A DNA stretch of 14,653 bases, taken from Trueperaceae bacterium. Lineage in GTDB: Bacteria > Deinococcota > Deinococci > Deinococcales > Trueperaceae. Shown here piece by piece: positions 6,850 to 12,359 of this stretch. The position numbers were made by a program, and so were the translations under genes. The notes beneath the pieces were generated by a model, which did no database searches, had not been told where the DNA came from, and saw only the letters and a program-made list of their open reading frames with translations. The number at the start of each line of letters is the position of its first letter. Position 1 is the first letter of the stretch. The DNA is taken from positions 1 to 14,653 of the forward strand of contig JAGXHO010000016.1 in the NCBI GenBank assembly GCA_024636105.1, read 5' to 3'.

Positions 6850-7836
6850 TCAGACGTCGCGGGCGAGGCCACGCGCGTCGGCCGCGACGCGCTCCGCGAC
6901 CTCGGGCAGCAGATCGAGCCCATTCGGAAAGCGCACGACCCTCAGCGGCACCCGCCGGACGACCTCCGCCAGCGTTGCGAAGCGCGGGCCGGCAAGGCCG
7001 GCGCCCTCGACGATCCCAACCAGGAAGGTGTGGCGCACCAGTTGGAAGAGCGCTTGGGACGGTGGCATCGTCTCGAAGGTGATGGCGCCACCATCTCGTC
7101 GAGTGGGCAGGTACAGGGCGGTCAGCGGGCGCAGAGAGCCGTCGAAGGTCCCGAACTCGCCGTCGGCGACCGGCACCCGCCGCTTGGTCAGGCCGGGGTG
7201 CACCTGCTCGAGTGCGTCGTGGCCGACGAAGTGGTTCGCTTGCTCAGGCCACATGCGCATTTGCGGGTATCCTGGGCGCGCCAGGAATCCCTTCGCGGCA
7301 GGCGTCAGCGCCACGATGTCGTCGCTGCCGAGCGGGTAGCCCAGGCGCAGCATGGTCGCCGCCAGCGACGTCTTGCCGCCGCCGTGGCTGGACAGGAACG
7401 CGATCGCGGATCCGTCGACCACGACGGACGAAGCGTGCAGCGCTGGCCAGCCGGCGCGCTCGAGCCAGAAGGCGAGCACGAAGCCCAGCAAGTGCAGCTC
7501 GACCATGTAGTCGTAGGCGGGGTCGTGCAGTTGGTAGGCGATGCCGTCCTCGAGGACGAAGAAGTCGACGACCTCGGTGAACCTGAAGACGGTCGCCGTT
7601 GGGGTCACGAAGAGGTTGAGGAAGTGCTGCCGCTCGTCGATCATCGCGGGGCTACCGTAGGTGGCTTCTGCCTCGTCCCAGTTCTCCGCCAGGGGCGGCG
7701 CGGCGACCGGCCGAACCCACAGGTCCGCCGGCGCTTCGGTCTCGACGAGGCGGTTGGCGAAGCGGTGGGGGGTGGTGACGACCAAGCCGTACAGCGCGTA
7801 GCGACGCTCGCCCGGCAGCGAGTCGACGAGGATCAA
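6850..7836 (-). CDS. HPr kinase-like lasso peptide kinase
   Basis: This 328-aa protein belongs to the HprK-related kinases found in lasso clusters (the PadeK/ThcoK group), which phosphorylate the side chain of the precursor's C-terminal serine. Visible features are the conserved His134 in PALHASSVVVDG, the P-loop SSHGGGKTS (149-157, Lys155) and the acidic pair in YPLGSDDIVAL (Asp172-Asp173), in the order found in HprK catalytic domains. The N-terminal 130 residues are variable, as in the group. The start is TTG 7836, overlapping the TGA stop of the preceding gene (TTGA); the frame further upstream lies inside that gene and looks non-coding. The precursor ends in Ser-Ser, matching the known substrate preference. 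It is the last gene of the minus-strand operon. Confidence 0.87.
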   Translation of the reverse strand: MILVDSLPGERRYALYGLVVTTPHRFANRLVETEAPADLWVRPVAAPPLAENWDEAEATYGSPAMIDERQHFLNLFVTPTATVFRFTEVVDFFVLEDGIAYQLHDPAYDYMVELHLLGFVLAFWLERAGWPALHASSVVVDGSAIAFLSSHGGGKTSLAATMLRLGYPLGSDDIVALTPAAKGFLARPGYPQMRMWPEQANHFVGHDALEQVHPGLTKRRVPVADGEFGTFDGSLRPLTALYLPTRRDGGAITFETMPPSQALFQLVRHTFLVGIVEGAGLAGPRFATLAEVVRRVPLRVVRFPNGLDLLPEVAERVAADARGLARDV

Positions 7837-9017
7837 GCGTCTGCCTCGACCAGCAGGCCGGCGGCCAGTAGGTCGGACGTGAAGGCGGCTAGCTCGGCTT
7901 CCAGCCCTTCGGTCGGAGCGGCGTAGGCCCCTGCGAGTCTCGCCGCGGCGGCAACCACGCCACCGGTTTCGACCAGGGCGCGCCACGAATCGGCACCGCT
8001 CCCCTCGAGCGTGTAGCTCTGGCCCGAGGCCAGGTCACCGATCACGACCTGACCCTCGTGCTCACCGTAGACGACGGCAGGCGCGGGGATGAGCGACCCT
8101 GGCGGCGACGGCATCACTTGCACCGCGATCCCGCCCCCATGGCGGGTCTTGAGACACCGTGAAGGGGGGATCAGTCCCCATCCGGGATCCTCGCGGGATG
8201 CCTCGGGGTTCCACACACCGACGTCGGGTTCAGCCCAGGGGTACGCGATCCGCTCCGGTTCGCCGATCCAGACGGCGCCGGGATCGACGCGCGAACGCCA
8301 GCGCTCCAGCCACCCGGCATGGTCCGCTCGGTGGAGCAGAGGAGCGGCGTCGGTCAGGTCCTCCGCTGAGTGAAAAGCCGTGACCCGCGCGTGCCTCGCG
8401 CGGAATGCGCGCCGCATCTCCGGGTGGCTGTGCAGGGTCGCGATGATCACGCTTGGCTCGTCACGCTCCGCTAGGAATTTCGACAGCCGCCAACCGGTGA
8501 TCGCTACGTCGTCGACCACGACGAGCGGCTCGCGCTCCGCTCCCTCGCCGGCGTCGGCCACGCCTTCCGGCGGGAGCAACCGATGCTGGGGCAGGCCGAG
8601 GACGTAGGACAGCAGGCCGAGGACGATCAGCCCACCGCGCGGGACCGCAACGTAGTGGAAGCCACGCAAGGCTCCTAACCCAAAGTCGTCGACCAGCCGT
8701 TGCGCCAGGACCTCACAGGCGCGCTCCACCGCCGCATGGTCCAACCAGCGGGTACGCGCGATCCCTTGCCCGAGCTGTCGGCTCGACGACTCGAGCCAGC
8801 GCTCGGTCGGCGCGTCGAAGCGGCCGACTGCCGCGATCACGGGATTGGCGCCGGCTTGGACGACCAGCGTCGTAGACGCGCGCTCGCGCCACCCGCCGCT
8901 GGCAGCGATGGCGTGGGCGAGCTCTACGACGCGTGGTGAGCCCGAACCGGACCACGGGTCTGGGTCCATAGCGGGCGGGTCGCCGCGATACAGGAGAACC
9001 ACGCGAAGCGGGTTCAT
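7833..9017 (-). CDS. Phosphoribosyltransferase-domain protein fused to a C-terminal PqqD-like RRE domain
   Basis: This 394-aa two-domain protein lies between the precursor and kinase genes. Residues about 85-250 look like a type I phosphoribosyltransferase: HYVAVPRGGLIVLG (121-134, a PPi-loop-like PRGG) and the PRPP-binding motif LVVVDDVAITGWR (165-177) with adjacent Asp169-Asp170. Residues about 310-394 form a PqqD-like domain: VVIGDLASGQSYTLEGSGAD, then AGLLVEADA, the fold used as a RiPP recognition element. The N-terminal 85 residues are unassigned. The fusion suggests that the enzyme is brought to the precursor leader and transfers a phosphoribosyl group, or uses PRPP in tailoring; this is inference. 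A non-enzymatic regulatory role is also possible. ATG 9017 has no clear ribosome-binding site. The stop overlaps the kinase start. Confidence 0.82.
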   Translation of the reverse strand: MNPLRVVLLYRGDPPAMDPDPWSGSGSPRVVELAHAIAASGGWRERASTTLVVQAGANPVIAAVGRFDAPTERWLESSSRQLGQGIARTRWLDHAAVERACEVLAQRLVDDFGLGALRGFHYVAVPRGGLIVLGLLSYVLGLPQHRLLPPEGVADAGEGAEREPLVVVDDVAITGWRLSKFLAERDEPSVIIATLHSHPEMRRAFRARHARVTAFHSAEDLTDAAPLLHRADHAGWLERWRSRVDPGAVWIGEPERIAYPWAEPDVGVWNPEASREDPGWGLIPPSRCLKTRHGGGIAVQVMPSPPGSLIPAPAVVYGEHEGQVVIGDLASGQSYTLEGSGADSWRALVETGGVVAAAARLAGAYAAPTEGLEAELAAFTSDLLAAGLLVEADA

Positions 9018-9073
9018 CGTGTGCAGGCTGGATGTCGAATGGATGCTGCGGGATTGGGACTTGCCAACAAGTA

Positions 9074-9100
9074 GGCGGACGCCCTATTCGGGCGTCCGTC
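9074..9100 (-). terminator. Strong hairpin after the precursor gene (terminator or attenuator)
   Basis: A perfect 8-bp stem, GGACGCCC / GGGCGTCC, with a 5-nt loop extends by C-G, a G-T wobble and G-C to 11 bp. It begins about 48 nt after the precursor stop and ends about 57 nt before the PRT start. On the minus strand it is followed by TACTTGTTGG, only a weak T-rich tail, so termination is probably partial. It would make precursor mRNA more abundant than the tailoring-enzyme mRNA, or stabilise the 3' end of a processed transcript. Confidence 0.6.
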
Positions 9101-9147
9101 ATTCGGTAGTGACCTATTGATGATGAGGTTCTGAGCGACGCTCGAGG

Positions 9148-9279
9148 TCAGCTGGACCAGGTAACGTGGTTCGAGCCGGCCTTCGAATCGTTGCCGCTAT
9201 GCGTCTTCCCGTTCTGCGTGAGATCCGAGACCGAGCCGAGACGGACGAGCTTGGGTGCCTGGTAGGTGGCTTTCTGCAT
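9148..9279 (-). CDS. Lasso peptide precursor (A), 43 aa
   Basis: This short gene encodes a leader and core. The leader MQKATYQAPKLVRLGSVSDL has the lasso recognition pattern Y6-x-x-P9-x-L11-x3-G15 and then Thr21, the residue usually found at -2 from the cleavage site. By the Thr(-2) rule the core begins at Asn23 and has 21 residues. Asp31 is the only acidic residue after Thr21, so it must be the ring acceptor. The ring is then 9 residues (Asn23-Asp31), or 8 if the core starts at Gly24, the more usual first residue. The tail is SKAGSNHVTWSS, with no cysteine (class II), and ends in Ser43, the expected kinase target. ATG 9279 follows a strong GGAGG with 6-nt spacing. It lies between the cyclase and PRT genes. 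Confidence 0.92.
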   Translation of the reverse strand: MQKATYQAPKLVRLGSVSDLTQNGKTHSGNDSKAGSNHVTWSS

Positions 9280-9285
9280 GGTTGA

Positions 9286-9290
9286 CCTCC
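9286..9290 (-). promoter_or_regulatory. Strong ribosome-binding site of the precursor gene
   Basis: Minus-strand GGAGG lies 6 nt before ATG 9279. With the B1 site, it is among the best Shine-Dalgarno sequences in the cluster, fitting high precursor synthesis, and it fixes the start of this short gene. Confidence 0.75.
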
Positions 9291-9331
9291 GACTGTCATC
9301 TCTAAGCGCGAAGTGTCTTCCTTCACCTGCC

Positions 9332-9354
9332 CTTAGGCTCCTAAGATTAGCATA
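9332..9354 (-). promoter_or_regulatory. Possible precursor promoter with overlapping palindrome
   Basis: In the 138-nt gap between cyclase and precursor, the minus strand has an AT-rich patch with two overlapping TAnnnT candidates, TATGCT (9354-9349) and TAATCT (9349-9344). They touch the inverted repeat CTTAGG-AG-CCTAAG (9345-9332). This could be a dedicated precursor promoter with an operator at its start point. No good -35 was found, so it is tentative. Confidence 0.35.
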
Positions 9355-9417
9355 CGTTTTCGGAGTTCGTGTGACCGTTGACCACCGGCCACCGAACGTC
9401 CTGACGTATGGCCTCCG

Positions 9418-11196
9418 TCAGGTTGCGTACTCCCGCAGCCAGATCTCCAGCGACAACGCCAGCCAGAACGTGAAGTGCTGGTGCCGACCATCGACGAAGC
9501 CGTGGGCAGAGACCCTGAACGCTTCCTCGTCCACTAGGCCGAGTGCGACGAGGCGTGGCCGCTCGACGAGCTCGAGCACGGTCGCGCGCGCCTTGTCGCG
9601 CACGCCGCGTTCGAACAGGCCCTGTTGGCTTCCATGACCCCATCGGTCCACTGCGTTGGGCGCCAACGGACGCATCGCCGTTCGCACCAAGTGCTTCGAC
9701 GTACCCGCGCGCTGGAGATGCCAAGCCGGGGTGGCGAGCATGAACTCGACCAGTCGCAGGTCGGCCCAGGGATCGGCGAAGGCCAGACCGTGCATCGCGC
9801 GCCGGCGTTCCTGCGGGATCGGGTCGAGCCGGCCCTTGAACGTGGTGATCCACCCCGCGCGAATCTCGCCGACGGACCCAGAACCGTGCCGACGCGCGAG
9901 GTCCGCCGCGATGACCTCCCGAACGCCGGACCGTCGCACGAGGTCGGCGGAAAGGAAGGCGGGCATCAGGCGGGCCGGATCGTGTTGCTTGGGAGGTCGG
10001 AGCCCAGCCCGCTGCAGCGCCGGGACGATGAGGCGCCGCGCAGCCGTCCGGGCCAGCGATGCGTGGCTGGACCGCGCATCGCTGCGCAGCTCCGAGGCGA
10101 CCCGACCCCAGCGCCGCGCTCGCAGGGCACCTCGGTAGTCGAACTCGATGTCGCCGGCAACGGGGTCGCCGCGGTCGCCGCTGATCAGGGTTCGAACGCC
10201 GTCGGATGCAGCCGTCTGCAGTGAGCGGTCGAGAAGTGGTTGGATCGGATCCAAGAACGGGTCGTCGGGCGCCGGCCCGTGGGCGGGGAAGCCAGCCAAT
10301 GGCCAGGCGTCGTCCGCCGGGATCGCGATCTCCGGAAGGCCGTAGGGCCTCGTGATCAGGCTGCTGACGGCGCGCTCGTCGTGCTCCACGAGCTCCTCGA
10401 AGGCCCAGCTGTACGCTCGCACCGGTGCCTCGACCTCGCCATGGCGCCAAGCCCAACCGGCTGCGGCGGCGATGCTGCCGGAGTCGACGCCGCCGCTGAG
10501 GAGGAGTCCGTGGGGGCCGGGGGGTTGGAGGCGGTCGCGGACGGCTTGGAGGAAGAGTTCGCGGAGGTGGTGGGCGTAGTCGTCTTCGTGGGGGTAGTGG
10601 ATCTCGTGGTGGGGGTCGGGTTGCCAGAAGCGGTGGGTGCGGGCGCCGTTGGCGTCGACCTCGAGGCGATGCCCCGGCGGGAGTCGATGAACGCCGCGGA
10701 AGAAGGTCCAGTCGTCGGGCCCGAACTGCCCGCACAGGTACGCGGCGATCATGGGTTCGAAGAGTTGCGGTTCGACGTCGCCCAGCGCGAGGATCTGTTG
10801 GATTTCGCTGGTGATGGCGGTGCGTTGGGGGGTGTGGTGGTAGTAGAGGGGGCGCATGCCCATGGGGTCGCGGGCGGCGTGGAGGGTGTGTTCCTTGGTG
10901 TCGTGGATGGCGTAGGCGTAGTCGCCGATGAGGTGTTGGGGGGTTTGGGGTCCCCAGTGTTGGTGGGCGGCGAGGATGAGTTGGGTGTCGGTAGGGTGGG
11001 GGTGGGTGAGGTGGTCTTGGAGTTGGGGGAGGAGTTCGTGGCGGTTGTCGATGCGGGCGTGGGCGGTGATGGTGAGGTGTTGGTGGGTGTGGTGGGTGGG
11101 GGGGTTGCGGTGGGGTGCGGCTTGGGTGATGCGCGTGAGGGTGTCGGGGGGGTTGGGGGCGCCGTCCCAGCGGACGACCATGCCCACGCCACTCAC
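9418..11196 (-). CDS. Lasso cyclase (asparagine synthetase-like, C protein)
   Basis: This 592-aa ATP-dependent enzyme should adenylate the ring Asp side chain of the precursor and close the macrolactam with the new N-terminus. Residues about 1-200 are a glutaminase-like domain that lacks the N-terminal catalytic Cys (it begins M/V-S-G-V-G), as expected for lasso cyclases. Residues from about 225 on form the synthetase domain with PP-loop SGGVDS (234-239) and LISGDRGD (337-344). The start is GTG 11196: its GTGA overlaps the B2 stop and GGAG lies just upstream. In-frame GTG and ATG codons 12 and 15 nt later are alternatives. The first 230 codons have a striking C/A-rich coding strand and His/Pro/Thr-rich protein, unlike the rest of the gene. 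Confidence 0.92.
   Translation of the reverse strand: MSGVGMVVRWDGAPNPPDTLTRITQAAPHRNPPTHHTHQHLTITAHARIDNRHELLPQLQDHLTHPHPTDTQLILAAHQHWGPQTPQHLIGDYAYAIHDTKEHTLHAARDPMGMRPLYYHHTPQRTAITSEIQQILALGDVEPQLFEPMIAAYLCGQFGPDDWTFFRGVHRLPPGHRLEVDANGARTHRFWQPDPHHEIHYPHEDDYAHHLRELFLQAVRDRLQPPGPHGLLLSGGVDSGSIAAAAGWAWRHGEVEAPVRAYSWAFEELVEHDERAVSSLITRPYGLPEIAIPADDAWPLAGFPAHGPAPDDPFLDPIQPLLDRSLQTAASDGVRTLISGDRGDPVAGDIEFDYRGALRARRWGRVASELRSDARSSHASLARTAARRLIVPALQRAGLRPPKQHDPARLMPAFLSADLVRRSGVREVIAADLARRHGSGSVGEIRAGWITTFKGRLDPIPQERRRAMHGLAFADPWADLRLVEFMLATPAWHLQRAGTSKHLVRTAMRPLAPNAVDRWGHGSQQGLFERGVRDKARATVLELVERPRLVALGLVDEEAFRVSAHGFVDGRHQHFTFWLALSLEIWLREYAT
11085..11115 (+). other. Potential G-quadruplex on the template strand of the cyclase gene
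   Basis: Plus-strand G-tracts at 11085-11087, 11094-11096, 11098-11104 and 11112-11115, with loops of 6, 1 and 7 nt, satisfy the usual four-tract rule. It lies near the 5' end of the cyclase gene on the transcribed strand and could slow transcription. It may be only a by-product of the G/T-rich bias there. Confidence 0.45.
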
Positions 11197-11678
11197 GACC
11201 TCTCCAACCTGCCGGGTGACGTGCCCTCCGGCAACACGGCGAAGCGATCGAGATCTGGCAGGTTTCCGATGAGGATTCGACCAGCATGCTCGACCCACGC
11301 GTGCGCTTCGAACGCGCCGTCGGGCTTGCGTGCGACGCCGAAGCGCACGCTCCCCACCTCGTCGGCCTCAGCCAGAAGGCTCTCCAGGGCGATGGCTTGC
11401 GTCAGACACGACGCCATCAACACACGGCGCGCGGCTGCGCGCACGGCCCACGCGAGGGCCTCGGGTTCACGCGCGAGGTCGCGGTCGCCGAGCAGGATCG
11501 GCGTCGCGGTGCGTTCACCGCGCCGACTGCGCAATAGAGCGGAGCGCACCTGCGACTGGGATCTACGCCAAAGCATCAGCCGGACCGCGATCACGCGCCG
11601 AAGCGCGCGCCACGCGAGGTGCCATGCCGCCCAGGACGACCGAGGTTCGAAGCCGAGGCGGACCCGCGCGGGACTCAC
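11193..11678 (-). CDS. Lasso peptide B2 protein (transglutaminase-like leader peptidase)
   Basis: This 161-aa protein of the transglutaminase-core-3 group should cut the leader off the precursor after recruitment by B1. The Cys-His-Asp triad is readable: Cys91 in MASCLTQAIALESLL, His126 in FEAHAWVEHAGRIL, and Asp142 or Asp144 in NLPDLDRFAVLP. Length is close to the family's usual 140-160 aa. GTG 11678 is the first usable start after an in-frame stop; its ribosome-binding site is weak. The gene follows B1 by 99 nt, and its TGA overlaps the cyclase start as GTGA, so the two are translationally coupled. Confidence 0.9.
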   Translation of the reverse strand: MSPARVRLGFEPRSSWAAWHLAWRALRRVIAVRLMLWRRSQSQVRSALLRSRRGERTATPILLGDRDLAREPEALAWAVRAAARRVLMASCLTQAIALESLLAEADEVGSVRFGVARKPDGAFEAHAWVEHAGRILIGNLPDLDRFAVLPEGTSPGRLERS

Positions 11679-11777
11679 GTGCGTGCCCCACGATGGCTCG
11701 TCGGACCTACGGGCGTGCGCCAGTGACTATGCCGCCAAAGCGTTCGTCTGCCAGTGTGACAATGGGTCGGCACGGCC

Positions 11778-12071
11778 CTAGCTCGTCGAGACGATGAGGC
11801 CGCGTTCGATCAACTCGCCGAGCATCTCGACGACGTCGCGCTCGCAGGTACCGGCTTCGACCTCATACTCGTCGCGGATCGTGGCCACGATCGAGGCGAC
11901 GGTTGCCGGAGCCTCCAGTAGCTGCCAGATCCGTGGCCCGATGCCCTCGAGGCTAAAGTACTGGTCCCCGTTGGCGTCGAGGATGACCGTCTCGCCCGGC
12001 ATGGACGTCGAGATCGCCGATGGTGCGAGCGTGAACTTGGTGTCGTCGGCAATCAACGGTCGCGAGGGCAC
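11778..12071 (-). CDS. Lasso peptide B1 protein (PqqD-like RiPP recognition element)
   Basis: This 97-aa PqqD-family protein should bind the YxxPxL part of the precursor leader and deliver it to B2. The fold pattern is clear: a strand region ETVILDANGDQYFSLEGIG (27-45), IWQLL, then helices through DEYEVEAGTCERDVVEMLGE and the ending LIERGLIV. GTG 12071 is chosen because a strong GGAGG lies 6 nt upstream and the domain begins at once. The same frame stays open to GTG 12206, but that extension is rich in Trp, Arg and His and looks untranslated. It is the first gene of the minus-strand operon. A second PqqD-like domain occurs in the PRT fusion protein. Confidence 0.9.
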   Translation of the reverse strand: MPSRPLIADDTKFTLAPSAISTSMPGETVILDANGDQYFSLEGIGPRIWQLLEAPATVASIVATIRDEYEVEAGTCERDVVEMLGELIERGLIVSTS

Positions 12072-12077
12072 GGTTCG

Positions 12078-12082
12078 CCTCC
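12078..12082 (-). promoter_or_regulatory. Ribosome-binding site that sets the B1 start
   Basis: Minus-strand GGAGG lies 6 nt before GTG 12071 and decides the B1 start against the longer reading from 12206. Confidence 0.7.
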
Positions 12083-12139
12083 AGGGGGGATCTTGGTGCC
12101 AACCACCATGCAGGTGACGACACGCGTTCCAGCGCAGCC

Positions 12140-12145
12140 AGTATA
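12140..12145 (-). promoter_or_regulatory. Putative -10 box of the lasso operon (B1 promoter)
   Basis: Minus-strand TATACT matches five of six bases of TATAAT and is the best -10 seen in the window. Transcription would start near 12133, leaving a leader of about 60 nt before GTG 12071. The hexamer 17 nt upstream (TGCACG) is a poor -35, which may mean an activator is needed. Confidence 0.5.
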
Positions 12146-12153
12146 GGCGGCGG

Positions 12154-12163
12154 GTTGGCCAAC
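12154..12163. repeat. 10-bp palindrome in the B1 promoter spacer (possible operator)
   Basis: GTTGGCCAAC is a perfect palindrome just upstream of the TATACT box of the lasso operon, within the expected -10/-35 spacer. A repressor could sit there. Palindromes of this size are expected by chance about a dozen times in a window this long, so only its position makes it notable. Confidence 0.3.
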
Positions 12164-12266
12164 GTGCATTCGTTATGTCACGACCCTTCACCCGCGTGGA
12201 CACCACTGCGGTATGCGGCGATGCGCGTGGGTAACCGATTCCTCTGAGTCGCGGCTGTATGAACGC

Positions 12267-12272
12267 TAGACT
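12267..12272 (+). promoter_or_regulatory. Putative -10 box of the ABC exporter gene
   Basis: TAGACT fits TAnnnT and lies in the divergent region between B1 and the exporter. Transcription would start near 12279, leaving about 80 nt before ATG 12360 or 33 nt before ATG 12312. No clear -35 is seen. Confidence 0.35.
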
Positions 12273-12359
12273 CTCGCACGGCCGTTTGGCGTGGGGCGCG
12301 GCTAGTTGGTGATGTGTGTCGCTCCGAGGCCGGGCGCCACAAGGCGAAATGGGGCGACG

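Noticed and set aside
9114..9326. 70-aa minus-strand frame overlapping the precursor region
   Set aside because: It is Arg/Pro/Ser-rich without motifs. The overlapping 43-aa frame has a strong ribosome-binding site and the full lasso leader pattern.
11085..11115. Tandem repeat or recombination hot spot in the GGTGGG-rich stretch
   Set aside because: Repeat units are irregular and the stretch is continuous coding sequence for the cyclase, so it was kept only as a possible quadruplex.
10240..11781. 513-aa plus-strand frame rich in Gly and Val
   Set aside because: It is antisense to the cyclase and B2 genes, and its composition follows from the G/T-rich strand bias there.
12072..12206. Longer B1 start at GTG 12206
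   Set aside because: The extension has no family similarity, crosses the likely -10 box, and the strong GGAGG site is placed for GTG 12071.
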